The position numbers and the translations under genes are program-made. The notes beneath the pieces are model-generated. The model did not search any database. It was not told the origin of the DNA and saw only the letters and a list, made by a program, of their open reading frames with translations. Shown one piece after another: positions 16,473 to 25,537 of a DNA stretch of 64,000 nt (its first letter is position 1; every line of letters starts with the position of its first letter). Source of the DNA: Mycobacterium sp. GA-1285 (GTDB lineage: Bacteria; Actinomycetota; Actinomycetes; Mycobacteriales; Mycobacteriaceae); the NCBI RefSeq assembly GCF_001499905.1, contig NZ_LQIS01000055.1:62001-126000 (forward strand). The letters run 5' to 3'.

Positions 16473-17687
16473 GTGACGATCAGCGCTGAAAACTCAGACG
16501 TGCACGATGCGGCGCAGGACGAGTTGTACTACGACCCGTACAACATCGAGCTCAACATGAACCCTTACGCGGTCTTCGCGCGTCTCCGCGAGGAAGCCCC
16601 GCTGTACTACAACACCAAACACGACTTCTACGCGTTGAGCCGATTCGACGATGTCAACAAGGCCGTCATCGACCATCAGACCTTCATCTCGGGTCGAGGA
16701 GCGTTGCTCGAGGTCATCAAGTCGGGCATGGAAATCCCCCCGGGCACACTGATTTTCGAGGATCCGCCGATCCACAACATCCACCGCAACCTGCTGTCCC
16801 GGGTGTTCACCCCGCGCAAGGTGCAGGCACTGGAACCCCAGATCCGCGAGTTCACCTCCCGCTGCCTGGACCCGCTGATCGGCGCTGACAAGTTCGACTT
16901 CGTCAACGACCTCGGTGCACAGATGCCGATGCGTGTCATCGGAATGCTGTTGGGCATACCGGAAGCCGACCAGCGCCGCGTCACCGAGCACGGCGAAGCG
17001 ACGCTGCAGAGCGACTCGGTCGATCTACTGGCAACCGGTGAGGTGTTCGCCGAATTCATCGACTACCGCACCGATCACCCCTCCGACGACATCATGACCG
17101 ACCTGCTGAACGCCGAGTTCGAAGACGAGACCGGCAGCCGTCGCAGACTGCGTCGCGAGGAACTGCTGATGTACCTGACGGTCATCGCCACGGCGGGCAG
17201 CGAGACCACGACGCGCTTGATCGGTTGGGCGGGAAAGACACTCGCCGATTACCCGGATCAGCGCGCCGAATTGGTGGCGGACCCAAGCCTGATCCCTCAA
17301 GCGATCGAAGAGATCTTGCGCTGGGAGCCGCCGGCGTTGCAGATCGCCCGTTACGTGACCCGCGACGTCGAATACTACGGTCAGACGGTGCCCGAGGGAT
17401 CGGCGATGCTGATGCTGGTGGGCGCCGCCAATCGCGACCATCGCCGCTTCCCGCCGGACGGCGACGTCTTCGATATCCACCGGGAGTTGCACTCTCATAT
17501 GACGTTCGGAGCCGGGACGCACTTCTGCATGGGTAATGCATTGGCGCGTCTGGAGGGCCGGATCGCGCTCGAGGAAATCCTCAAGAGATTCCCGACGTGG
17601 GAGGTCGACTGGCCCAACGCCCGCCCGTCGCAGACCACCGCGGTCCGCGGCTGGGAATCCATGCCCACCTTCGTCAACTCGAAATAA
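16473..17687 (+). CDS. Cytochrome P450
   Basis: 404-residue bacterial class I P450. The I-helix oxygen-activation motif is ATAGSETTTR, the K-helix ExxR is EEILRW, and the heme-binding loop is FGAGTHFCMG with the cysteine ligand at residue 352. It starts at GTG 16473. It stands downstream of three operator copies and 38 nt ahead of a mycofactocin-type SDR, so it probably makes an alcohol that the SDRs oxidise. No ferredoxin is adjacent; candidates in the window are those at 35543 and 60157. Confidence 0.95.
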   Translation: MTISAENSDVHDAAQDELYYDPYNIELNMNPYAVFARLREEAPLYYNTKHDFYALSRFDDVNKAVIDHQTFISGRGALLEVIKSGMEIPPGTLIFEDPPIHNIHRNLLSRVFTPRKVQALEPQIREFTSRCLDPLIGADKFDFVNDLGAQMPMRVIGMLLGIPEADQRRVTEHGEATLQSDSVDLLATGEVFAEFIDYRTDHPSDDIMTDLLNAEFEDETGSRRRLRREELLMYLTVIATAGSETTTRLIGWAGKTLADYPDQRAELVADPSLIPQAIEEILRWEPPALQIARYVTRDVEYYGQTVPEGSAMLMLVGAANRDHRRFPPDGDVFDIHRELHSHMTFGAGTHFCMGNALARLEGRIALEEILKRFPTWEVDWPNARPSQTTAVRGWESMPTFVNSK

Positions 17688-17725
17688 CACCGAAAATCCC
17701 GTAACCACAACGAATCGAGGTAACG

Positions 17726-18562
17726 ATGACCGGACGCGTTGAAGGCAAGGTCGCTTTCATCACCGGCGCCGCCCGCGGCCAGGGCCGCGCCCATGCCGTA
17801 CGACTGGCCCAGGAAGGCGCCGACATCATCGCCGTCGACATCTGCAAGCAGATCGACAGCGTGCAGATCCCACTGTCGACGCCCGAAGACCTCGCCGAGA
17901 CGGCTGATCTGGTGAAGGGTCTCAACCGACGCATCTACACCGCCGAGGTCGACGTCCGCGACTTCGATGCACTCAAGGCCGCCGTCGACACCGGTGTCGA
18001 ACAGCTCGGCCGACTGGACATCATCGTCGCCAACGCCGGCATCGGCAACGGCGGCGCGACACTGGACAAGACCAGCGAAGGCGACTGGACGGACATGATC
18101 GACGTCAACCTCGGCGGCGTCTGGAAGACCGTCAAGGCCGGAGTGCCGCACATCCTGGCCGGTGGGCGCGGCGGTTCGATCATCCTCACCAGCTCGGTCG
18201 GCGGCCTGAAGGCCTACCCGCACACTGGCCACTACGTCGCCGCGAAACACGGTGTGGTGGGCCTGATGCGGACGTTCGCGGTCGAGCTCGGCGCGCAGAA
18301 CATACGCGTAAACTCGGTGCACCCGACCAACGTCAACACGCCGCTGTACATGAACGAAGGGACGATGAAGCTGTTCCGTCCCGACCTGGAGAACCCGGGC
18401 CCCGACGACATGAAGGTCGTCGCGCAGATGATGCACACGCTGCCGATCGGCTGGGTGGAGCCCGAAGACATCGCCAACGCCGTGCTGTTCCTGGCCTCCG
18501 ACGAGAGCCGCTACATCACCGGGGTGACGCTGCCGGTCGACGGTGGCAGCTGCCTCAAGTAG
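17726..18562 (+). CDS. Mycofactocin-type SDR oxidoreductase
   Basis: 278-residue SDR with TGAARGQG cofactor motif followed by the AVDICKQID stretch and an extra insertion before strand beta-4. This pattern is typical of the SDR subfamily whose nicotinamide cofactor is tightly bound and re-oxidised by mycofactocin. Also present are ANAGIG, a serine in LTSSVGG, YVAAKHG, and the end TGVTLPVDGGSCLK. It follows the P450 gene by 38 nt, consistent with oxidation of the P450-made alcohol. No mycofactocin biosynthesis gene is in the window. Confidence 0.92.
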   Translation: MTGRVEGKVAFITGAARGQGRAHAVRLAQEGADIIAVDICKQIDSVQIPLSTPEDLAETADLVKGLNRRIYTAEVDVRDFDALKAAVDTGVEQLGRLDIIVANAGIGNGGATLDKTSEGDWTDMIDVNLGGVWKTVKAGVPHILAGGRGGSIILTSSVGGLKAYPHTGHYVAAKHGVVGLMRTFAVELGAQNIRVNSVHPTNVNTPLYMNEGTMKLFRPDLENPGPDDMKVVAQMMHTLPIGWVEPEDIANAVLFLASDESRYITGVTLPVDGGSCLK

Positions 18563-18580
18563 GGATTGCACGGAGAGTCG

Positions 18581-19351
18581 GTGACCCGTCTCGCGGAGCT
18601 GCTCGACATGAGCGGCAAGGTCGTGGTCATCACGGGCGGCAGCCGCGGTATCGGGCGCGCGGTCGCTCAGGGCTTCGCGGAGGCGGGCGCCGACGTGGTG
18701 ATCGCCAGCCGAAAGCTCGAGAACTGTCAGTCGGTCGCCGCGGAGATCGAGCGCACCACGGGTCGCCGGGCCCTGCCCGTCGGATGCCATGTGGGCCGGT
18801 GGGACGACGCCGACATGCTCGCCGAGAACGTCTACGATGCGTTCGGTCGATGCGACGTGCTGATCAACAACGCCGGAATGTCGCCGGTGTACGACGATCT
18901 CACGTCGGTCACCCAGGAGCTCTACGACAAGGTGCATGCGGTCAATGCCCGCGGACCGTTCCGGCTGGCAACGCTTTTCGGAACTCGAATGGCACAGGCG
19001 GACGGCGGGTCGATCATCAACGTCACCACGGCGGGCACGCTGCGGCCGGATACGGCCGATTTGCCCTACGCCATGGCCAAGGCAGGGCTGAATGCTCTCA
19101 CCCTGGCCCTGGCCGGGGCATGGGCTCCCAAAGTCCGGGCCAACCTCGTCATGCCGGGCGCGTTCGACACCGACATCTCGAAGTCGTGGGGCGCGGAGGC
19201 GCAAGCCGCGGCGGCGGCGATGAACCCGATGAAGCGGATCGGGGTGCCCGAGGACATGGTCGGCTTGTGCGTTTTCCTGGCCAGCGACGCGGCCAGTTAC
19301 ATCAACGGTGCACAGATCCTCGTCGACGGCGGACTGTTCCGCACATTGTGA
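18581..19351 (+). CDS. SDR family oxidoreductase
   Basis: 256-residue SDR with TGGSRGIG, INNAG and YAMAK motifs and the end GAQILVDGGLFRTL. The usual catalytic serine pair before the active tyrosine reads NVTTAG, so a threonine may take the serine role. GTG 18581 was chosen because GGAGAG stands 3-5 nt before it; a TTG at 18566 is further out. It is 18 nt downstream of the mycofactocin-type SDR and completes the P450-SDR-SDR operon. Confidence 0.9.
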   Translation: MTRLAELLDMSGKVVVITGGSRGIGRAVAQGFAEAGADVVIASRKLENCQSVAAEIERTTGRRALPVGCHVGRWDDADMLAENVYDAFGRCDVLINNAGMSPVYDDLTSVTQELYDKVHAVNARGPFRLATLFGTRMAQADGGSIINVTTAGTLRPDTADLPYAMAKAGLNALTLALAGAWAPKVRANLVMPGAFDTDISKSWGAEAQAAAAAMNPMKRIGVPEDMVGLCVFLASDAASYINGAQILVDGGLFRTL

Positions 19352-19372
19352 AACACTCTGTGGCCGAAGGCA

Positions 19373-20344
19373 TCAGATGTCGATGACGACCTTGCCGACC
19401 GCCTTTCGCTCGGCGACGTGACGCAGGGCGACTGCGGCGTCGTCGAGCGGAAAACGGGCACCGATGTACGGGCGAAGCTTCCCTTCGGCGAAGAGCGCGT
19501 CCAGTTCTTCGTCGTCGCGTGAGACCTCGTCCGGATAGTCGGACGCGAAGGTCCGGATCTCCATGCCGCGAACGGTAATGCCCTTCAGCAGAACCAGATT
19601 CAGCGGAACAGATGGGATCTCGCCGGCCGCGTAGCCGAGCGTGACGAAGGTTCCGCCCCGCCCCAGGCCGCGCAGCGCGGGCAGGGCGTACGGTCCGCCG
19701 ACGGGGTCGACGACGACCTGCGCGCCGGCCCTGCCGGTGATCTCCTTGATCCGGTCACGCAGGTCTTCGCGGTCGTAGTCCACACATGCTTCGGCGCCGC
19801 GCTCGCGGCACAGCTCGAGCTTCTCCGGACCGGATGCCGCGGCCAGCACCCTGCCCCCGAGAAGTCGCGCGATGTCGACCGCGGCGAGACCCACGCCCCC
19901 GGCGGCGCCGAGCACGACGACCCAGTCCCCCGCCTGCACCGGAGCGATCGTCCTCAATGTGTAGTAAGCGGTGCGATAGGTGACCCCGAACGCGGCGGCT
20001 TCGGCGTAGTCGACGCCATCGGCAATCGGCGACACCGCGCGTGCGTCGACCACCGCCTGCTCGGCGAAGGCGCCGACGAACGTCGTCGCGGTCACTCGGG
20101 AGCCGACGGGGCAGTCGACCCCGTCACCGACGGCGATCACCTCTCCGGCCATCTCGCTGCCGGGGCTGAACGGCGGCGGCACCTTGACCTGATAGTTGCC
20201 ACCGATCAACAACACGTCCGGATAGTTCACCGCGGCGGCACGCACCCGGATGACGACCTGACCGGGTTGCGGTGTCGGGTCGGGAAGTTCGTCGAGCACC
20301 AGATCTTCGGGTCGGCAGTACTCCCGGCACACGATCGCCCTCAT
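19373..20344 (-). CDS. Quinone oxidoreductase-like MDR protein
   Basis: 323-residue medium-chain dehydrogenase/reductase of the zinc-free NADPH:quinone oxidoreductase branch. It shows the N-terminal GroES-like fold (PGQVVIRVRAAAVNYPDVLLIGGNYQ), the cofactor loop VVVLGAAGGVGLAAVDIARLLG and the VVDPVGG segment. No catalytic zinc cysteines are apparent. ATG 20344 is preceded by GGAG at 7 nt; a GTG six bases upstream has no room for its SD. It is convergent with the SDR at 18581 and divergent from the WS/DGAT gene. No shared operator is visible in the 159-nt gap. Confidence 0.92.
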   Translation of the reverse strand: MRAIVCREYCRPEDLVLDELPDPTPQPGQVVIRVRAAAVNYPDVLLIGGNYQVKVPPPFSPGSEMAGEVIAVGDGVDCPVGSRVTATTFVGAFAEQAVVDARAVSPIADGVDYAEAAAFGVTYRTAYYTLRTIAPVQAGDWVVVLGAAGGVGLAAVDIARLLGGRVLAAASGPEKLELCRERGAEACVDYDREDLRDRIKEITGRAGAQVVVDPVGGPYALPALRGLGRGGTFVTLGYAAGEIPSVPLNLVLLKGITVRGMEIRTFASDYPDEVSRDDEELDALFAEGKLRPYIGARFPLDDAAVALRHVAERKAVGKVVIDI

Positions 20345-20503
20345 CGGCACACTCCAATCGTTGAACTACCTCACACTAGTCATCGGGCCATGCAAGCCTC
20401 GCTTCGCTCCCGCGCTGGTCCTGCTGACCGAAACCACCCGGGCATGACCGTTCGAGTGGTTCGATGGACCCTTGGGCACCGAGGTCCGGAAGGGGGTGGG
20501 GAT

Positions 20504-21937
20504 GTGAAGCGACTCAACGGCATGGACGCCATGCTGCTCTACAGCGAGACGCCCAACCTGCACACGCACACGTTGAAGGTGGCGATCGTCGACGCCGCCG
20601 AGTTCGACGGTGAGTTCACGTTCGACCTGTTCCGGCGGACCATCGCCCGGAGGCTGCATCTGCTCGACCCACTGCGCTACCGGCTCGTCGACATCCCGTG
20701 GAAATTGCATCACCCGATGTGGCTCGAGGACTGCCCGGTGGATCTCGACTACCACCTGCGCCGTGTGCACGTGCCGAGCCCAGGCGGCCGCCGCGAGCTC
20801 GACGAGGTCATCGGCCGGATCGCCAGCACGCCGCTCGACCGTAGCCGACCGCTCTGGGAGTTCCACTTCGCGGACGGAATGGCCGACGACCGTTTCGCGA
20901 TCATCGGCAAGGTGCACCACACACTGGCCGACGGTGTGGCATCGGCGAATCTGCTTGCCCGGCTGATGGATCTCGCGGACGGCACACAACACGAGCGCGA
21001 GGACTACGCCGTCTGTGACGCCCCGGGTCGCTCCGAACTGATGAAGTTCGCGATACGCGACCACGCCACGAACTTCGCCGCACTGCCTACGCTCGCCCGC
21101 GACGCCGTCCGGGGGTTCGCCAAGTTGCGGCGACGTGCCAAAGAGCGCGCCGATCAACCGGACCTGGCGAAGATGTTCCACACCCCGCCGACGTTCCTCA
21201 ACCACGTGGTTTCGCCGGGTCGAACGTTCGCGACGGCGTCACTGTCGCTGGCCGAGGTCAAGGAGACCGCCAAGCAGCTCAAGGTCACGTTCAACGACAT
21301 CGTGCTGGCGACCGCGGCGGGCGGGCTGCGCGAACTACTGCTGCGCTACGACGGGCGCGCGGACCGCCCGTTGATGGCGTCGGTGCCGGTCAGTACGGAT
21401 ATGTCACCGGACCGGATCACCGGCAACGAGATCGGCGGCCTGTCGGTGTCTCTGCCCGTTCACATCGACGATCCGCTCGAACGAGTGCGGCTGACCTCCT
21501 TGGCGACCACGCTCGCCAAGGAGAACTACGAACTACTCGGCCCGAAACTACAGGGCCAGCTGATGGAGTACCTTCCTCCCCCGCTGACACCGGCACTGCT
21601 CCGGTGGCAGAGCCAGCGCGCCAAGCACAACCCGCTGATGAACGTCGCGGTATCGAGTGTGCCGGGACCACGCCGCCGCGGTCACGTCGGTGGCGCTCCG
21701 GTCAGCGAGATCTACTCGATCGGCGTGCTCTCGGCCGGTAGCGCGTTCAACATGACGGTGTGGAGCTACGTCGACCAGGTCGACATCTCGATCCTGTCCG
21801 ACGACCGAACTTTCGACGACATCCACGAAGCCACCGACGCGATGGTGCACGGGCTCGACGAGATCCGCTCCGCGGCAGGGCTTTCCGCACTATCCGTGGT
21901 GAGTACGGCGATGGCCCCGGCCACGGCGGCCCGCTAG
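20504..21937 (+). CDS. WS/DGAT family O-acyltransferase
   Basis: 477-residue wax ester synthase/diacylglycerol acyltransferase that would esterify acyl-CoA to diacylglycerol or an alcohol. The catalytic HHxxxDG motif is HHTLADG at residues 138-144. The start KRLNGMDAMLLYSETP and the C-terminal NVAVSSVPGPRRRG segment are characteristic. It starts at GTG 20504 after a G-rich SD. Its convergent arrangement with the acyl-CoA synthetase, overlapping by 4 nt, recalls M. tuberculosis Rv1425 next to fadD12 (from memory). It looks like general lipid metabolism rather than part of the catabolic operons. Confidence 0.93.
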   Translation: MKRLNGMDAMLLYSETPNLHTHTLKVAIVDAAEFDGEFTFDLFRRTIARRLHLLDPLRYRLVDIPWKLHHPMWLEDCPVDLDYHLRRVHVPSPGGRRELDEVIGRIASTPLDRSRPLWEFHFADGMADDRFAIIGKVHHTLADGVASANLLARLMDLADGTQHEREDYAVCDAPGRSELMKFAIRDHATNFAALPTLARDAVRGFAKLRRRAKERADQPDLAKMFHTPPTFLNHVVSPGRTFATASLSLAEVKETAKQLKVTFNDIVLATAAGGLRELLLRYDGRADRPLMASVPVSTDMSPDRITGNEIGGLSVSLPVHIDDPLERVRLTSLATTLAKENYELLGPKLQGQLMEYLPPPLTPALLRWQSQRAKHNPLMNVAVSSVPGPRRRGHVGGAPVSEIYSIGVLSAGSAFNMTVWSYVDQVDISILSDDRTFDDIHEATDAMVHGLDEIRSAAGLSALSVVSTAMAPATAAR

Positions 21938-23541
21938 TCGACGAGGTCGAGCAGGTCTTTTCGCGCCACCTTGCCGGTGCTGCCGCGCGGCAGTTCGTCG
22001 AGGACGGTGATCTGCCGCGGCACCTTGTAGTTGGCGAGGTTGTCGCGGACGTGCTGCTTGAGGTCGTCGGGGTTGGCGCTGCCCCCGTCGTTGAGCACGA
22101 CGAAAGCGACGAGGCGCTGACCGTACTGCTCGTCGTCGACGCCCAGCACCACCGCCTCCTTGACGTCGGGATGTCGGCCCAGCGTCTTCTCGACCTCGAT
22201 CGGGTAGACGTTCTCGCCTCCCGAGACGATCATTTCGTCGTCGCGGCCGACCACGAACAACCGCCCGGCCTCGTCGAGGTAACCGACATCTCCGGAGGCC
22301 ATGAACCCGTCGTGGAAGTCCTTGGTCTTGCCGCTGGTGTATCCGTCGAACAGTGTGCCGCTGCGGACGAAGATCTGACCGGTCTGCCCGGCGGGAAGCT
22401 CGTTGAAATCCGCGTCGTAGATGCGGATCTCGGTGCCATCGGCGGCGGTTCCGGCCGTGTCGGGCGCCGCTCGCAGGTCCGACGGCGTTGCGGTGGCGAT
22501 CATCCCCGCCTCTGTGGCGTTGTAGTTGTTGTAGATGACGTCGCCGAACCGGTCCATGAACTTGATCACCACATCGGGACGCATCCGGGAACCCGAAGCC
22601 GTTGCGAAGCGAAGTGACTTGCCGCTGTAGCGATTCAACACATCGTCCGGCAGGTCCATGATCCGGTCGAACATCACCGGTACCACGACCAGGCCGGTCG
22701 CCTTGTAGCGGTCGATCAACTCCAGCGTCGCCTCCGGGTCGAATTTGCGCCGCGTGACGATGGTGCAGGCCAGCAGCGCGGAGAACAGCAACTGCGAAAA
22801 GCCCCACGCGTGGAACATCGGCGCGACGATGACGGTCGCCTCTTCGGCGCGCCACGGCGTCCTGTCCAGAACCGCCTTGAGATCGCCTGCGCCGCCGCTG
22901 CCTTCACCGCGTTTGGCGCCCTTCGGGGTCCCGGTGGTGCCGGACGTCAGCAAGATGATGTCGCTCTTGCGTTCGGCCGGAGCGGGCCGCTTGCCGAGAT
23001 TGGCTTCGATGAGTCGATCGAGCGTTGGGCCGTCGGTAACTTCGTCGGTCCAGGCGAGGATGCGCGTCGCGTCCGGCTTGTCGGCCATGGCCTGTTCGAC
23101 AATCGCCGAGAACTCCTCGTCGTAGACGACGACGTCGGCGCCTTCCCGATCGACGACCTCGGCCAGCGCCGGACCCGCGAACGAGGTGTTCAGCAGCAGC
23201 ACGTCGGCGCCGATCCGGTTGGAGGCCACCAGGGATTCGATGAAGCCGCGATGGTTGCGGCACATCACGGCAACGGTTTTCGGCGTGCCGCCGGGTAGGT
23301 TCTGCAGGCCGGTGGCCACGGCGTCGCAGCGGTCGTCGATCTGCTTCCAAGTCAGGGTGCCGCGTTCGTCGACGAGCCCGGGACGGTCGGGACAGCGCTG
23401 CGCGGCCGCGGCGAAACCGACCGTCGCCGTCATTCCCACGCGGCGCACCGCCGCCCCCATCCGCACGTATTTGTCCGGCCGCAGCGGCGCGATCAGGCCC
23501 GCCCGCCACAGCGTCTGCACGAGTCCCAGAACGTCCGCCAT
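21934..23541 (-). CDS. Fatty-acid-CoA ligase (FadD12-like)
   Basis: 535-residue adenylate-forming acyl-CoA synthetase. The phosphate-binding loop is LLTSGTTGTPKGAKRG. Other core motifs are NNYNATEAG, the SGDVGYLDEAGRLFVVGRDDEMI hinge region (split here by its conserved Asp), and the C-terminal catalytic lysine in PRGSTGKVARKDL. The N-terminus (LVQTLWRAGLIAPLRPDKY) resembles what I recall of mycobacterial FadD12, and the neighbours match that locus. It overlaps the WS/DGAT gene end by 4 nt and follows the acyltransferase gene by 3 nt. Confidence 0.92.
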   Translation of the reverse strand: MADVLGLVQTLWRAGLIAPLRPDKYVRMGAAVRRVGMTATVGFAAAAQRCPDRPGLVDERGTLTWKQIDDRCDAVATGLQNLPGGTPKTVAVMCRNHRGFIESLVASNRIGADVLLLNTSFAGPALAEVVDREGADVVVYDEEFSAIVEQAMADKPDATRILAWTDEVTDGPTLDRLIEANLGKRPAPAERKSDIILLTSGTTGTPKGAKRGEGSGGAGDLKAVLDRTPWRAEEATVIVAPMFHAWGFSQLLFSALLACTIVTRRKFDPEATLELIDRYKATGLVVVPVMFDRIMDLPDDVLNRYSGKSLRFATASGSRMRPDVVIKFMDRFGDVIYNNYNATEAGMIATATPSDLRAAPDTAGTAADGTEIRIYDADFNELPAGQTGQIFVRSGTLFDGYTSGKTKDFHDGFMASGDVGYLDEAGRLFVVGRDDEMIVSGGENVYPIEVEKTLGRHPDVKEAVVLGVDDEQYGQRLVAFVVLNDGGSANPDDLKQHVRDNLANYKVPRQITVLDELPRGSTGKVARKDLLDLVD

Positions 23542-23544
23542 CAG

Positions 23545-24351
23545 TCAGCCCAGTACCGGGAATCGGCGTTCGGCGGACAATTCGTCGAGCGCTGCCTGCA
23601 TCACGTTGCGCACGTGGGCGTCGACCTCCTTGACGTCGGGTTCCTCCCCAAACTGCTCGACCACATCGATGGGCGGCAGTACCCGCATGACGATCTTCGA
23701 CGGCAACGGCAGGTTCGGCGGGAAGAAGACCGATACGCCGAACGGGAAACCGACGCTGATCGGCAGGATTTCGGCGCGCAGCTTCCTGAGACCGATTCGC
23801 CGTGCGATCGAGTCACCGCGGGCGAGGAACAGTTGTGTCTCCTGCGCGCCGATCGACACCATGGGCACGATGGGCACCCCGGTTTCGATAGCGGTACGCA
23901 CATAGCCCGTACGGCCGGCGAAGTCGATCACGTTCTCGCTGAACGTCGGCCGGTAGGAGTCGTAGTCCCCGCCGGGGAAGACCAACACCACCGCGCCTTC
24001 CCGCAGGGCCTTCGCGGCGTTCTCCCGATTGGCTCCGATGACGCCCGCGCGCCGCAGCAACGTGCCGACCGGCCCGACGAATATGGCGTCGTGTCCAAGC
24101 GTGTACACCGGGCGGTCGAAGCCGAATTTCTCGTAGAAGGCAGGCGCGAAAATCAGCACATCGGGGGTCAGCATGCCGCCCGAGTGATTGGACACCAATA
24201 GCGCGCCACCGGCAGCGGGCATGGCGTCCAAGTCGCGTACCTCAGCGCGAAAGTACCGTCGGATGAGTGGGCCGACCGTGTTCGCGATGCCTCGGGTGAA
24301 TGCGGGGTCCCACTTGGCGACTTCCGGCTTCTGCGCTCCGTTGCTGTTCAT
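23545..24351 (-). CDS. PlsC-like lysophospholipid acyltransferase family protein
   Basis: 268-residue acyltransferase-fold protein. The first catalytic block reads SNHSGGMLTPD, so His and Asp are separated by seven residues instead of the four of classic HX4D. The substrate block VLVFPGGDYDSYRP and the PIVPMVSIG strand are present. This variant is common in the hemolysin/DGAT-like branch of the family. It forms an operon with the FadD12-like gene. By location and sequence it resembles M. tuberculosis Rv1428c (memory-based). It is probably membrane-associated, acting on acyl-CoA and lysolipid. Confidence 0.88.
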   Translation of the reverse strand: MNSNGAQKPEVAKWDPAFTRGIANTVGPLIRRYFRAEVRDLDAMPAAGGALLVSNHSGGMLTPDVLIFAPAFYEKFGFDRPVYTLGHDAIFVGPVGTLLRRAGVIGANRENAAKALREGAVVLVFPGGDYDSYRPTFSENVIDFAGRTGYVRTAIETGVPIVPMVSIGAQETQLFLARGDSIARRIGLRKLRAEILPISVGFPFGVSVFFPPNLPLPSKIVMRVLPPIDVVEQFGEEPDVKEVDAHVRNVMQAALDELSAERRFPVLG

Positions 24352-24445
24352 GCCGTACCTGTCATACCTCGCGCCGCCCCTCCGCTAGACCTGAACATGC
24401 TACTTTCGTCAAAAGAGAATGTCATATTCGCAGGTGGGAGGTATC

Positions 24446-25519
24446 GTGGCAGCGGTATTGGTGACCGGCGGCTTCGGCCTGGTGGGGTCGGCGACCGTGC
24501 GCAGGCTCGCGGAACTCGGACGCTCCGTGGTGGTGGCCGACTTGGACACCCCTGCGAACAGGAAAGCACAGGCGAAGCTTCCGCGGGGCGCCTCGGTGCG
24601 ATGGACCGACCTGACCGACGAGCCTCAGGTGCGGCGTCTGATCGACGACGTCGCCCCCGAGGCGATCATTCACCTCGCCGCGGTCATCCCCCCGCGGATC
24701 TACCAGAACCCGAAACTCGCCCGGCGGGTGAATGTCGAAGCCACCGCGACGTTGGTGCGCGTCGCCGAAGATCAGCCCGTCCCGCCACGACTTGTGCATG
24801 CCTCCAGCAATGCGGTCTTCGGCCCCCGCAACCCGTACAGGACGACACCTCCGCTTCGCGCCGACGATCCGATGCGGCCGTGCGATCTGTACAGCGGAAC
24901 CAAGGCCGAGGCCGAAGAGATCGTGCGCTCGTCGAGCCTGGAGTGGGTGGTCCTGCGCTTCGGGGGTGTACTCGGCACCGATATCTCGGCCTTCCCGCTG
25001 ACCGCGGATGCGCTGGTGTTCGAAAGCGCGCTGCCCACAGACGGCCGGTTGCACAGCGTCGACGTACGCGACGTCGCGTGGGCATGCGCGGCGGCCACCA
25101 CGGCCGACGCCGCCCGCGAGATCCTGCTGATCGCCGGCGACGACTCGCACCAGCACCGGCAAGGCGACATCGGGGCCGCGATGTCGGAGGCGCTGGGCAT
25201 TCCGGGCGCGATACCAAAGGGCCGGCCCGGCAACCCGGACAGCGACGGCGACTGGTTCGTCACCGACTGGATGGACACAACCCGAGCGCAGGAAGCGCTG
25301 CAATTCCAGCACTACTCGTGGCCCGACATGATGGCCGAGCTGCGTGCCAACTTCGGGATGAAGCGGTACCTGTTGCGGCCCTTGGCGCCGATTGCGCGCG
25401 AAGTACTCAAACGCCGCTCGGTCTACTGGAACGCGCCCGGCGAGTATGCCGATCCCTGGGGTGCCATCCGCAAGCGATTGGGCGACCCGTCGTGGGATCG
25501 ACCACGCGACTTCGACTGA
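24446..25519 (+). CDS. NAD-dependent epimerase/dehydratase family protein
   Basis: 357-residue extended SDR. The N-terminal Rossmann motif is VTGGFGLVGSATVRRL, followed by DLDTP, HLAAVIPP, the catalytic region HASSNAVFG and the YSGTK motif. It may act as a 3beta-HSD/epimerase-like enzyme on sugar or sterol-type substrates; the sequence alone does not decide. GTG 24446 follows GGGAGG closely and starts just before the first beta strand; an ATG at 24419 adds nine residues. It is divergent from the acyltransferase operon and ends 18 nt before another SDR gene. Confidence 0.87.
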   Translation: MAAVLVTGGFGLVGSATVRRLAELGRSVVVADLDTPANRKAQAKLPRGASVRWTDLTDEPQVRRLIDDVAPEAIIHLAAVIPPRIYQNPKLARRVNVEATATLVRVAEDQPVPPRLVHASSNAVFGPRNPYRTTPPLRADDPMRPCDLYSGTKAEAEEIVRSSSLEWVVLRFGGVLGTDISAFPLTADALVFESALPTDGRLHSVDVRDVAWACAAATTADAAREILLIAGDDSHQHRQGDIGAAMSEALGIPGAIPKGRPGNPDSDGDWFVTDWMDTTRAQEALQFQHYSWPDMMAELRANFGMKRYLLRPLAPIAREVLKRRSVYWNAPGEYADPWGAIRKRLGDPSWDRPRDFD

Positions 25520-25537
25520 CGGCCTAATGTTCGCCGG

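Noticed and set aside
17495..19204. 569-codon minus-strand open frame opposite the P450 end and two SDRs
   Set aside because: Antisense to genes with full catalytic motifs, no domain, no SD sequence.
20345..20503. Shared-regulon promoter between quinone oxidoreductase and WS/DGAT genes
   Set aside because: No copy of the dyad and no other convincing palindrome in this gap.
24414..24432. GAGAATGTCATATTC ahead of the epimerase-like gene as a ninth operator
   Set aside because: Only the left half matches; the right half reads ATATTC and the GAAT/ATTC spacing is 5 instead of 3. Kept out of the regulon list.
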